Of a DNA stretch of 64,000 nucleotides, positions 41,928 through 49,759 are shown in pieces. The DNA lies in NCBI GenBank assembly GCA_026129765.1, contig JAHCHP010000017.1, forward strand, positions 25,279 to 89,278. The letters run 5' to 3'. This DNA is from Fimbriimonadia bacterium. GTDB taxonomy: Bacteria; Armatimonadota; Fimbriimonadia; Fimbriimonadales; GBS-DC. A program made the translations under genes and the position numbers. Numbering within the stretch: position 1 is the stretch's first letter; each line of letters starts with the position of its first letter. The notes beneath the pieces are model-generated. The model ran no database searches and was not told the origin of the DNA. It saw nothing but the letters and a program-made list of their open reading frames with translations.

Positions 41928-42941
41928 TTAGGGCGTTTCGCTGGCGGCTGCGGCGATGGGTTGGGCAGTATTGCCCGCGAAGATGTCGCGGATAACTTCC
42001 TCCACATCCACCTCGTCAATCGTGATGTCCGCGACCGAGAATCGGTTCAACACATCGGCTGCCACACGGCTCACCTGTTCGCGGGGGACTTCCAGAGAGA
42101 CCTCCAACCCTTCATAGCTCATAACCTGCCCATACCGTTCTAACGAGTTGCGGTCGGGCAACTCATCAAAACGCAGCTTTAAGAGCTTGGACGCGCTGAA
42201 ACGGTCGCTTAGCGCGCGCAGAGTGTCATCAAAAATCACCTGTCCATGGTCGATAATTAGCACGCGCTGCGCTAAGGCTCGCACATCCTGCATATAGTGG
42301 CTGGTGAGCAGGATCGTGGTTTTTTCGCGTTCGTTGTACTCTTTCAAGAACTCCCGGATACGCTTTTGCGATACGAGGTCCAGCCCCAAGGTCGGTTCAT
42401 CTAAGAACAGCACTCGCGGCGAGTGGATGAGCGCGGCTAACAGCTCGCACTTCATGCGTTCGCCCAGCGAGAGCCTGCGGACTTGTGTATTCAAGAGTTT
42501 TTCGATGCCGAGCATTTCTGCCAAAGAATGGAGCCGCTTTTCGAACAGGTCGTCTGGCACTTCGTAGAGCGCCTTCAATAGCAGGTAAGACTCATAAGCT
42601 GGCAGGTCCCACCAGAGTTGCATCTTCTGTCCCATGACCAGCGCGATTTGTCGCTGCATTGCCTGCTTGCGCTCCCAAGGCACATGCCCCAGCACCGTCG
42701 CTTTCCCATGGGTGGGGAAGATGATGCCCGACAGCATTTTCAAAGTGGTGGTTTTGCCTGCGCCATTGGGACCCAAAAAACCCACAAGTTCGCCTTCCTC
42801 CACCGTGAAGGAGACATCCCGGACAGCTTCCACCTCATGCTTTTCGCGCTTAAACAGGCTCACGATCGCGCCTTTCACGCCGGGCGCGCGCTTGTGGGAA
42901 AGGTAGGTCTTGGTCAGATTTTGGACTTCGATTGCAAGCAT
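41928..42941 (-). CDS. ABC transporter ATP-binding protein, ABC-2 type
   Basis: A 337-residue ATPase with Walker A GPNGAGKTT near 66-74, the signature as LSLGERMKCE (a variant of LSGGQ), Walker B VLFLDEPTLGLD and H-loop LLTSHYMQD. An extra N-terminal segment (SHKRAPGVKGAIVSLFKREKHEVEA) and C-terminal 90 residues mark the ABC-2 exporter group. No permease gene is adjacent, so its partner is encoded elsewhere. ATG 42941 was chosen; longer frames begin in unlikely sequence. TATAAT ends only six bases before this ATG and there is no Shine-Dalgarno site, so the mRNA may be leaderless. Confidence 0.85.
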   Translation of the reverse strand: MLAIEVQNLTKTYLSHKRAPGVKGAIVSLFKREKHEVEAVRDVSFTVEEGELVGFLGPNGAGKTTTLKMLSGIIFPTHGKATVLGHVPWERKQAMQRQIALVMGQKMQLWWDLPAYESYLLLKALYEVPDDLFEKRLHSLAEMLGIEKLLNTQVRRLSLGERMKCELLAALIHSPRVLFLDEPTLGLDLVSQKRIREFLKEYNEREKTTILLTSHYMQDVRALAQRVLIIDHGQVIFDDTLRALSDRFSASKLLKLRFDELPDRNSLERYGQVMSYEGLEVSLEVPREQVSRVAADVLNRFSVADITIDEVDVEEVIRDIFAGNTAQPIAAAASETP

Positions 42942-42947
42942 AGTTGT

Positions 42948-42966
42948 ATTATAGCCGATGAATGGG
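42948..42966 (-). promoter_or_regulatory. minus-strand promoter of the ABC ATPase gene, likely leaderless
   Basis: TATAAT (42948-42953 on the minus strand) lies six bases before ATG 42941. The upstream block CCATTCATCGGC is shared with the TPR gene promoter. Confidence 0.6.
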
Positions 42967-43119
42967 CGTTCGGATTGGATTGAAGTTGCTGAATTCCCTT
43001 TAGATTGAGGGTAGAGTATTGGTAAATAGGCGAAAAAATCGGCTTCCCTCCCGGCTCGTCGGGTATACTTGAAACACTGTTTGACAGGCTCTGATCTCAG
43101 GAGGAGGTTATATAAAACA

Positions 43120-44190
43120 TTGAGTAAATTAGGAATTGGCATCATCGGCTCCGGGGGAATCGCGCAAGGGCAGCACATGCCCGCTTATGCCCGGCTCACG
43201 GAAAAAGCGCAGATTGTGGCGGTCGCCGATGTGAATGAAGCCACTGCCCGGCAGGCAGCCGAACGTTTTGAAGTCCCTCACATTTATACCGATTTCCAAG
43301 AATTGTTAGCCCGCGACGATGTGCAGGCGGTCAGCGTATGTACCCCTAACTTTATGCATCGCGATTTGACGATCGCTGCCTTGAAAGCGGGTAAGCATGT
43401 GCTTTGCGAGAAACCGTTGGCGCGCAGCGCGCCGGAAGCGCGCGAGATGGTTCTAACGGCTCGAGAGACCGGCAAGATGCTGCAGGTCGCGCTCCAATGG
43501 CGATTTACCAGCGCGGCGCAGTTCCTGCATCGATTTATTCGGGAAGAAGGGAAATTGGGCGAAGTCTATTATGCGCGGGCGCATGCGCTGCGCAGACGAG
43601 GGATTCCCGGCTGGGGCGTGTTTATTGATAAGGAGAAACAGGGCGGGGGACCGCTGATCGATATCGGAGTGCATATTTTGGATGCGACCCTCTTTTTGAT
43701 GGGATATCCGAAGCCGGTGTCGGCGTTTGGAACGACCTATGCCAAGTTCGGTCACCGTAAAGATGTTGTGGGCTTGATGGGACAGTGGGACGTGGATCGT
43801 TTCAGTGTGGAAGATTACGCGGTCGGCTTAATCAAGTTCGAAAATGGCGCGACCGTTTTGTTGGAATCGAGCTTCTGCGCTAATATCGGCGAAGACGAAT
43901 TCAACACCACTCTGTTGGGCGACAAAGCGGGCGTCTACGCGAACCCGATGGGCAGTCCGCCGATCCAGATTTTCACGGAAGAGAACAAAACCCTCTATAA
44001 TGTAGAACCTGCGCACCTGCCCAATGTGAACGCCTACCATGCGGAGGTGGAGGCATTTGTAGACGCGATTATCGGCGGTAAGCCGTCGCCTGTTCCCGGC
44101 GAACATGGGTATATCTTAAACGCGATCCTGGACGCGATCTACGAATCGTCGGAGACGGGACGCGAAGCGCGCATCGACGCGAACGTTTAA
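43120..44190 (+). CDS. Gfo/Idh/MocA family oxidoreductase
   Basis: A 356-residue cytoplasmic dehydrogenase. The Rossmann motif GSGGIAQGQH lies near 10-19, EKPLARS follows at about 93-99, and the C-terminal domain has GGGPLIDIGVHILDATLFLMG with the catalytic-type His in GVH. A start at TTG 43120 is preferred: GGAGGAGGT (43100-43108) is well placed, and the frame upstream has no credible start. TATACT at 43064-43069 may be the -10 box. An MFS transporter follows by five bases, so a sugar uptake-oxidation unit is likely. Third family member in the window. Confidence 0.9.
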   Translation: MSKLGIGIIGSGGIAQGQHMPAYARLTEKAQIVAVADVNEATARQAAERFEVPHIYTDFQELLARDDVQAVSVCTPNFMHRDLTIAALKAGKHVLCEKPLARSAPEAREMVLTARETGKMLQVALQWRFTSAAQFLHRFIREEGKLGEVYYARAHALRRRGIPGWGVFIDKEKQGGGPLIDIGVHILDATLFLMGYPKPVSAFGTTYAKFGHRKDVVGLMGQWDVDRFSVEDYAVGLIKFENGATVLLESSFCANIGEDEFNTTLLGDKAGVYANPMGSPPIQIFTEENKTLYNVEPAHLPNVNAYHAEVEAFVDAIIGGKPSPVPGEHGYILNAILDAIYESSETGREARIDANV

Positions 44191-44194
44191 CTTA

Positions 44195-45421
44195 ATGACC
44201 ACCGCGTTTTGGGCGCTGATTGTGATGGCTGGCTTTGCGGAGCTGGGGTATGTCACTTTGAATATCTCCGCAATGCCGGTCTACCTCAACAAGACCCTCG
44301 GCATGCAGACCTCCTTTGTCACGCTGGTGGGGTCGGTTTTTCTGCTGACTGAGGCGGTCGGGCGCGCCCCCATGGGCATGCTCAGCGACATCATCGGAAG
44401 GCGGCGCCTGCTGATTTGGGGTCCCTTCATCACCATCTGGACCGCGCTCGCCACGCTGTTTGTTCATCATCCATTGGCGTTTGTATTGCTGCGCGCTTTA
44501 GACGGAATCGGGGCAGCGATGCTCTGGCCCGCCGCTTTTGCCGCCATCAGCGATTGTGTGCCGGAAAAAGACCGTTCCTCCGCCATGAGCTTTCTCAACT
44601 TCACCTATATGTTTGGTCTCGCGCTGGGACCGTTGGTCGATGGTCTTGTTACACAAGCGTTCGGCGCGAAACAAGCATCGTTCTATTTGGTGGCAGGACT
44701 GTTTGGCATCGCCACCCTCATCAACGCGCTTTTCTATCCGAAAGATCATCCCGCCACCAAGTCATCCTCCGATTCAGAGACAGAGCATCCCCCTAACGCG
44801 ACAGGGTTCGATTGGCGCGGTTTGTGGCAAGCGGCGCGCGAACTGCCCGGCTATATGTGGCTGGCGTTTGTGGTCTTTTTCGGCGTGGGGTTGGTGATGT
44901 TGCTGGTCAAGCTGTTCGCCATCGATGAGTTCAAAATGACCGAAACGGCTTTTGGCGCAGCGCTGCTGTTCCCGGCGATTCTGATGGCGGTGTTGGCGGT
45001 TCCGATGGGACGCTGGGCAGATATGATGGGGCGCGTTCGGGCGGTTCGCTTGGGTTTGAGCGCGGGCGCGGCAGCGATGTGGCTTATCGCGTCTCAAGCG
45101 AATCCCTTTTTGGTGGTGGGCGCGGCGGGCATTTGCGCGATCGGTTTCCTTTTGGCGATTCCCGCTTGGTTGGCGGAATTGAGCGAGGTAAATCCGGCGA
45201 AACGGGGCGTGATTTTGGGCGCGGCAGGCACTGCGCAGGGAATCGGCAGCATCTTGGGGGCGCAATTGGGCGGATTCCTTTATCAAAATGTGCCGTTGAA
45301 TTTAGGCTTCATTCAATATGAATCGCACCGGACTCCCTTTTTTGGCTGTGCTTTGATGTTGTCTTTGGGCGCGCTGTTGAGTTGGTGGGTCATCCACCCG
45401 CGCGCGCCCAAGAAACCTTAG
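44195..45421 (+). CDS. MFS transporter
   Basis: A 408-residue, 12-TM major facilitator. The MFS loop motif between TM2 and TM3 is visible as RAPMGMLSDIIGRRRL. A central loop of about 30 polar residues (TKSSSDSETEHPPNATGFD) separates the two six-helix halves, and the second half repeats the loop as VPMGRWADMMGRVRAV. The substrate cannot be assigned; position five bases after a Gfo/Idh/MocA gene suggests a sugar or sugar acid. No clear Shine-Dalgarno site, consistent with coupled translation. Confidence 0.9.
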   Translation: MTTAFWALIVMAGFAELGYVTLNISAMPVYLNKTLGMQTSFVTLVGSVFLLTEAVGRAPMGMLSDIIGRRRLLIWGPFITIWTALATLFVHHPLAFVLLRALDGIGAAMLWPAAFAAISDCVPEKDRSSAMSFLNFTYMFGLALGPLVDGLVTQAFGAKQASFYLVAGLFGIATLINALFYPKDHPATKSSSDSETEHPPNATGFDWRGLWQAARELPGYMWLAFVVFFGVGLVMLLVKLFAIDEFKMTETAFGAALLFPAILMAVLAVPMGRWADMMGRVRAVRLGLSAGAAAMWLIASQANPFLVVGAAGICAIGFLLAIPAWLAELSEVNPAKRGVILGAAGTAQGIGSILGAQLGGFLYQNVPLNLGFIQYESHRTPFFGCALMLSLGALLSWWVIHPRAPKKP

Positions 45422-45433
45422 AACAATCTGTTA

Positions 45434-46786
45434 TTACTCCTCTTCGCTGCCATCTTCGCCCTGATAGCCGAAATTGAACAGCACAATCAGCAGGTCTTGG
45501 TCATCTACGCGACCGCTGCCATCCAAATCGACTACTTCATAGGTTACTGAGCCAAAGTTGAACAGGACCTGTAGAAGGTCCTCATCATCCACGATACCAT
45601 TTCCAGTGACATCGCCATTCGGCAGAATCGGGTTAATCGCAACCGCGCCATTGACCTGAACACTGGAGAGCCTGACACCCAGCCATCGCATGGGATAGCA
45701 CTCATAATCGGTGATGTTGGGTACGGCGGCGTTATCGGTGGTGGCGCGCAGCTTATCGTGCGCGGGAATCACAACGATGTCATAGGTTCCTGCTTGGACA
45801 GGCGGCGTTGTGAGGGTCCGGCTGGTTCCGGTGGAGCGCGGCATGCTGAATCGCGCCACGCGCTGTTTGGTGCCGGGACGATAAAAGATCACTTCCAGCG
45901 TGTCGACGGGCGGATTATGCGGGTCGGCCCAATCGCTCAGAGTCGCTGTTCCGCTCAGGCTGCCTGAACTGGTTTGCGAGTCGCGCAGACCGAACACTGC
46001 ATGGTAAAGCCATGGCGAATGGTAGGTTTTTGCGCCTTGGACTGTGTTGGGATCAACGTTCATCGCGCCGTTCGGGTCCGCCTCTCGTTCTGGCAGGCAG
46101 GGGTTCAGGATTCGGGTGCTGGGAATTGCCAAGGGGTTGTAGCGTGAATTTGCCCATGTGCCGCCCGCGCCGGTTCGCTGGTAAGCGGCATATTCGCTTA
46201 AACCGCCAGGCGCGCCATACCGCCAGCCCATCACACGGGTAGCGGGTCCGGTCACGCTGGGCGAATCGCCATAGGCGATCAAGAAGTAGCGTCCTGGATT
46301 TAAGGTCAACCGCTGCCCCATCGACAGATGACTGAGAGTCAATCCAACGACATTGGTTGCGTTATAGGTTAAGAGGGTGGTGTCATTGGCTTGTGCCTGC
46401 GCGAGGGTGTAGTCATTTTCAAACAGAATCTGGCTGAGATCGGGATTCCCGTTGCCATCCGCCCCAATCACTTTGAGATAGATCCTTTCCGGCGGAATGG
46501 CGAACGGCGGGTTATCGGTCACAAAGAACGCGACACTGATCGTATCGAAGCTGAGCGACGCGCCAGCAGAAACGAACACAGGCGCAGCGGTCCAAAGGGT
46601 CGCATTCGCGTTGGTTCGTCCTGAAGTGAAAGACAGGTAAACCGAGTTGACAAGTGGTTGATTTTGCCCGTCGCGCGCGGTGTCGTACCAAGTGGCGGCG
46701 GGGTTACCCGTGAAAAGCGTGTATGGCTGCGCGAAGCCTGCGCCGATGCAGGCAACGCAAAAAGCGGCTGCTATGATGTTACGCAT
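45434..46786 (-). CDS. secreted protein with dockerin-like C-terminal repeats
   Basis: A 450-residue exported protein (signal MRNIIAAAFCVACIGAGFAQ). The body is beta-rich with a repeat-like PGTKQRVARFSMP and VQAGTYDIVVIPAHDK segment, which recurs in the next gene. The C-terminus holds two calcium-loop repeats, DVTGNGIVDDEDLLQVLFNFG and DLDGSGRVDDQDLLIVLFNFG, with D/N at alternate loop positions, then an acidic tail. This is dockerin type I-like. No cohesin in the window. A paralogue follows on the minus strand at 46929. AGGGAGGC precedes the ATG. Confidence 0.8.
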   Translation of the reverse strand: MRNIIAAAFCVACIGAGFAQPYTLFTGNPAATWYDTARDGQNQPLVNSVYLSFTSGRTNANATLWTAAPVFVSAGASLSFDTISVAFFVTDNPPFAIPPERIYLKVIGADGNGNPDLSQILFENDYTLAQAQANDTTLLTYNATNVVGLTLSHLSMGQRLTLNPGRYFLIAYGDSPSVTGPATRVMGWRYGAPGGLSEYAAYQRTGAGGTWANSRYNPLAIPSTRILNPCLPEREADPNGAMNVDPNTVQGAKTYHSPWLYHAVFGLRDSQTSSGSLSGTATLSDWADPHNPPVDTLEVIFYRPGTKQRVARFSMPRSTGTSRTLTTPPVQAGTYDIVVIPAHDKLRATTDNAAVPNITDYECYPMRWLGVRLSSVQVNGAVAINPILPNGDVTGNGIVDDEDLLQVLFNFGSVTYEVVDLDGSGRVDDQDLLIVLFNFGYQGEDGSEEE

Positions 46787-46860
46787 GATTTAATGCCTCC
46801 CTTTATTACTACATGATAAAGGTTCTCAACGGAAGGGTCTATTTCCTGCGTCTTCGAACA

Positions 46861-46894
46861 AAAAACGGGGCTGTCCGAAGACAACCCCGTTTTT
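46861..46894 (-). terminator. intrinsic terminator of the dockerin-like gene at 46929
   Basis: Stem AAAAACGGGG / CCCCGTTTTT, extended by CTGTC/GACAA with one mismatch. Reading minus-strand, the hairpin is followed by a U-rich tract (A-run at 46856-46865). Confidence 0.9.
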
Positions 46895-46928
46895 GAAACA
46901 AACAACTCCAGAAAGGTTTGGGGGGAAA

Positions 46929-48290
46929 TCAGCAACCTTCGTTGCCCACTTCCGAAACCAAACCGAACGCGAAGAGAACCAACAGCAAGTCCTCGTCGTT
47001 GACCACTCCATCGCCATTCAGGTCAGCCGCGCCACCCGCTTCGCCAAAGGCAAAGAGGACTGCTAACAGATCATCGTCATTAACCACGCCATCGCCATTC
47101 ACATCGCCATTGGTCAACATAACGGTGCCGAGGTCGACATTGCCGGTTACGTTGACATTGTTGATGCGCTTGCCAAGCCAGCTGAAGGGACCTTCCATCG
47201 TTAGGTTCGTGATAGTGAACGCATCGAGCTCGCAGTTGAAGTAGAACGTGGCAGGAGAATAGACGGGGCGAATAACCACATCGTAGGTACCCGCTTTCAC
47301 GTTGGGCGTGTTGAAGGGGAAGTTGCTGGCATCGCCTGCGGGCATGCTGAATCGAGCCACTCGGCGGTTGGTGCCGGGTTTGTAGAACAGCACTTCCACT
47401 GTGGAAGCGACGGTTCCGGTCGGTGAACCCAACCAGTCAGCGAACATAGCGGTACCAGACACGTTGCCAGTCGCGGCGTTGGTGTCTCGCAGCCACGCCT
47501 TCACTTTGTAGTTCTGAGGCGCGTGGTAGGTGCGCCATTTCAGCGGGCTGGGATCTGCCGGGTTACCGAACGGGTCAGACATGCGACCGGGGAGCTCGAA
47601 GTTCATGGTCTGGTTGTTCGGGAAGCTTGCGCCATTAAATCGCCACAGCTGCCAAGTGCCTGCAGGCAGGGTGGAGCGGGCTGCATAGTGCATGCTACCA
47701 TTACCGCCTGGAGCGCCGGCTGCTAATGCAACGTAAGACTCCAACGGAGAACCCACTTCTTCACCGTAAACCAGCATGAAATAGGTGCCTGCAGGTAAGG
47801 TGACAGTGCTGCCCAGAGGGAAGGTGCTCATCGAGCTGAAGCTTGCCGCGCCGCCATAGTAGGTCACGATGGGGCTGTCGTTCATCTGGACATCAAAGAT
47901 GTCGTAGTCGCCGGAGAACTTCACGTCCGCCATATTGGGGATGGAGTTGCCGCCGCCGTCCGTGGTCGCGCCAACGACCTTGACATATAAGCGGGGGAAA
48001 CCGGTGACGAACTCGATATCGACGCTCATCGCGTTGAAGCTGGTCTCTTCACACAGATCCAAACGAACCGAGGTATGGCGATCAAACAAGGTTGCGCCTG
48101 ACGCCAGCTTACCGGAGATCAGGTAAGTGTAGGTTGCGGTCAGGGTGGGCGCGGCGCACGTGCCGCCCAGAGTAAACAAGTAGTTCGCGGACATGCCGTT
48201 CGCGTTAATCACGGCGCTGCTATTGATGTCTTGCGCCGATACCATTTGTAGTCCCGCCGCAAGGGCAAGACCTAATGCCACTCTTTTCAT
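46929..48290 (-). CDS. secreted protein with dockerin-like C-terminal repeats, paralogue of the 45434 gene
   Basis: A 453-residue secreted protein (MKRVALGLALAAGLQMVSAQ). The region around PGTNRRVARFSMPAG and VKAGTYDVVIRPVYS matches the neighbour gene at 45434. The C-terminus again has two calcium loops, DVNGDGVVNDDDLLAVLFAFG and DLNGDGVVNDEDLLLVLFAFG. ATG 48290 was chosen because AGGAGGC precedes it; the longer frame to 48413 adds an implausible leader. TATAAT with -35 TTGCAA lies upstream, with an inverted repeat in the spacer. The pair looks like a local duplication. Confidence 0.82.
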   Translation of the reverse strand: MKRVALGLALAAGLQMVSAQDINSSAVINANGMSANYLFTLGGTCAAPTLTATYTYLISGKLASGATLFDRHTSVRLDLCEETSFNAMSVDIEFVTGFPRLYVKVVGATTDGGGNSIPNMADVKFSGDYDIFDVQMNDSPIVTYYGGAASFSSMSTFPLGSTVTLPAGTYFMLVYGEEVGSPLESYVALAAGAPGGNGSMHYAARSTLPAGTWQLWRFNGASFPNNQTMNFELPGRMSDPFGNPADPSPLKWRTYHAPQNYKVKAWLRDTNAATGNVSGTAMFADWLGSPTGTVASTVEVLFYKPGTNRRVARFSMPAGDASNFPFNTPNVKAGTYDVVIRPVYSPATFYFNCELDAFTITNLTMEGPFSWLGKRINNVNVTGNVDLGTVMLTNGDVNGDGVVNDDDLLAVLFAFGEAGGAADLNGDGVVNDEDLLLVLFAFGLVSEVGNEGC

Positions 48291-48326
48291 GGAATGCCTC
48301 CTATTGCACAAAATATTAGATACTAT

Positions 48327-48356
48327 ATTATACACCAAAATTTGGTGTTTTTGCAA
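48327..48356 (-). promoter_or_regulatory. minus-strand promoter with operator-like inverted repeat
   Basis: -35 TTGCAA (48351-48356), 18-base spacer, -10 TATAAT (48327-48332). The spacer holds the inverted repeat CACCAAA-A-TTTGGTG (48333-48347), touching the -10 box. A repressor bound here would block the polymerase. Confidence 0.65.
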
Positions 48357-48405
48357 GCGGTCTATCGCAAAATTAGCGGTTATCCGTTGCAAAGCGGCCT
48401 TGGTT

Positions 48406-48442
48406 GGGTTCAACGCAGCGATTCTTTGGTTGCGTTGAACCC
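48406..48442. terminator. hairpin after the small membrane protein gene
   Basis: Perfect 12-bp stem GGGTTCAACGCA / TGCGTTGAACCC, 13-base loop, no T-tract. It closes the pseudopilin plus small-protein operon on the minus strand. Confidence 0.6.
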
Positions 48443-48454
48443 TTTGAAACTCTG

Positions 48455-48679
48455 TTACTTCCCGCTGCCAAACAGGCTGGGGGGCGGCTCTGTTCTGCCG
48501 CCTGCTTCTGCGCCAAACTGTTCAACGCCCGGTCCTTGACCGGCATTGGGGTAGACTTTTTCGTCGACCTTGCCGCCCGGTTCGGCAGGCTTCATAAAGA
48601 ACATCGCGCTTGCGACCGCCACAACAACAGCGACCAGCGCAATCCCAATCGCAACCGGTTTAGGTATGTTTTTCAGCAT
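48455..48679 (-). CDS. small Gly/Pro-rich membrane protein, partner of a pseudopilin
   Basis: A 74-residue protein with one TM helix (about 9-28, IGIALVAVVVAVASAMFF) and a Gly/Pro/Glu-rich tail ending PPPSLFGSGK. There is no lipobox, unlike the partner at 8118-8327. AGGAG lies eight bases before the ATG. It follows the pseudopilin gene at 48700 by 20 bases on the same strand. No known family. The shared order (pseudopilin, then a short protein with hydrophobic start and Pro/Gly tail ending in G-x-G-K) at two loci suggests a functional pair. Confidence 0.75.
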   Translation of the reverse strand: MLKNIPKPVAIGIALVAVVVAVASAMFFMKPAEPGGKVDEKVYPNAGQGPGVEQFGAEAGGRTEPPPSLFGSGK

Positions 48680-48699
48680 GGCTGTCGTCTCCTGCCTTC

Positions 48700-49650
48700 T
48701 TAGTTGTAGTAATCATCCAGATCCCATTTATACTTATCAGGCTCTGTAATGAAACCACCGCACTCAGGTCGCGCATCGCAGCCTTCGGTCAGTTGGGTGG
48801 GGGTATGCGCTTTGGCATGTCCATCGACATAGGCAACCGTCATCATCGTGTTGCTTCGATGCCAGGGCCAAGTGCCGCCAAACTCCATCCAGCGATACCA
48901 TCCCATTGCGTTGCGCAGTTTCCAGCAAGCAGGTCGGGAGAGCATAGAGCAGCTATTGCTGCCATAGTCATACCAACCGCGCGCTTCGCCGCTGTCGCAG
49001 GATTGACGGACAATGGTGAAACTGTCAACGATGGTGCCAGCTGCGTCCCGGTACAAACGGCAGGGCGGCATCACGATCCAGTTTCCGCCGCCTTCCGGTC
49101 TGCCAGACGAGGGGTCGCGATACCAGATACTGTCGGTAAATAGCACGGTGTTCGCAGGCTGCTTTACGCGAGAATCACTGGCAGGCACGTTTTTGTAGCC
49201 GCTGGGGTTCAAGTACATAATGGGCGACAAATAGGTGTAGTTGTAGCCCAGATCAGTCGTCAAAGACCAGCAATATTCGCGTTCGAACTGGTCTGCAGGC
49301 GGACGGTCATTACACTCGCCCAAAACCCTGTCATTGGCGTTCGGGTCGCTGGGGCAACGGAACATAATCCAGTTTTTGACATAAGGTTGTAAGAGCTGCG
49401 CTAAGATGCGGTCTTGCCGGTTAGCACCGCCCGCAAATGACGCAAAGTACTGGGTGAGGGGTTGGGTCGTGTCGAAATCAGCTGTATACATGATGACGGC
49501 GCGTCCAACTTGAGAGAATCGAGACGTGCAGGTGATTTGCCGCGCGCTTTCCCGCGCCTGCGCAAAGACAGGGAACAGAATAGCCGCCAAAATTGCGATA
49601 ATCGCGATCACCACCAAAAGCTCGATCAGAGTAAATCCACGACGCTTCAT
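48700..49650 (-). CDS. pseudopilin-like protein with DUF1559-type C-terminus
   Basis: A 316-residue protein. The N-terminus ([14 protein letters not shown] to [10 protein letters not shown]) carries the RG-F prepilin cleavage site and helix; the same block as the genes at 2272 and 8408. The C-terminal half includes [18 protein letters not shown], the H...DGHA motif. AGGAGGTTAA precedes the ATG. TATAAT at 49708-49713 gives a leader of about 50 bases. It starts a two-gene operon with the small membrane protein at 48455. Assembly partner could be the pilus machine at 28339-36204. Confidence 0.88.
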   Translation of the reverse strand: MKRRGFTLIELLVVIAIIAILAAILFPVFAQARESARQITCTSRFSQVGRAVIMYTADFDTTQPLTQYFASFAGGANRQDRILAQLLQPYVKNWIMFRCPSDPNANDRVLGECNDRPPADQFEREYCWSLTTDLGYNYTYLSPIMYLNPSGYKNVPASDSRVKQPANTVLFTDSIWYRDPSSGRPEGGGNWIVMPPCRLYRDAAGTIVDSFTIVRQSCDSGEARGWYDYGSNSCSMLSRPACWKLRNAMGWYRWMEFGGTWPWHRSNTMMTVAYVDGHAKAHTPTQLTEGCDARPECGGFITEPDKYKWDLDDYYN

Positions 49651-49707
49651 TAGAGTTAACCTCCTATCAGAGTTAAAATGAACAAACAGATAAGTTCGTC
49701 ATCTTCT

Positions 49708-49713
49708 ATTATA
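49708..49713 (-). promoter_or_regulatory. minus-strand -10 element for the 48700 pseudopilin
   Basis: TATAAT preceded by GTATTTTCGCG, similar to the TTTTGNNGTATAATA context of other exported-protein genes here. Confidence 0.55.
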
Positions 49714-49759
49714 CGCGAAAATACGAGCGATTCCTTCTTTTTGGGGGCATGCTTGTGGA

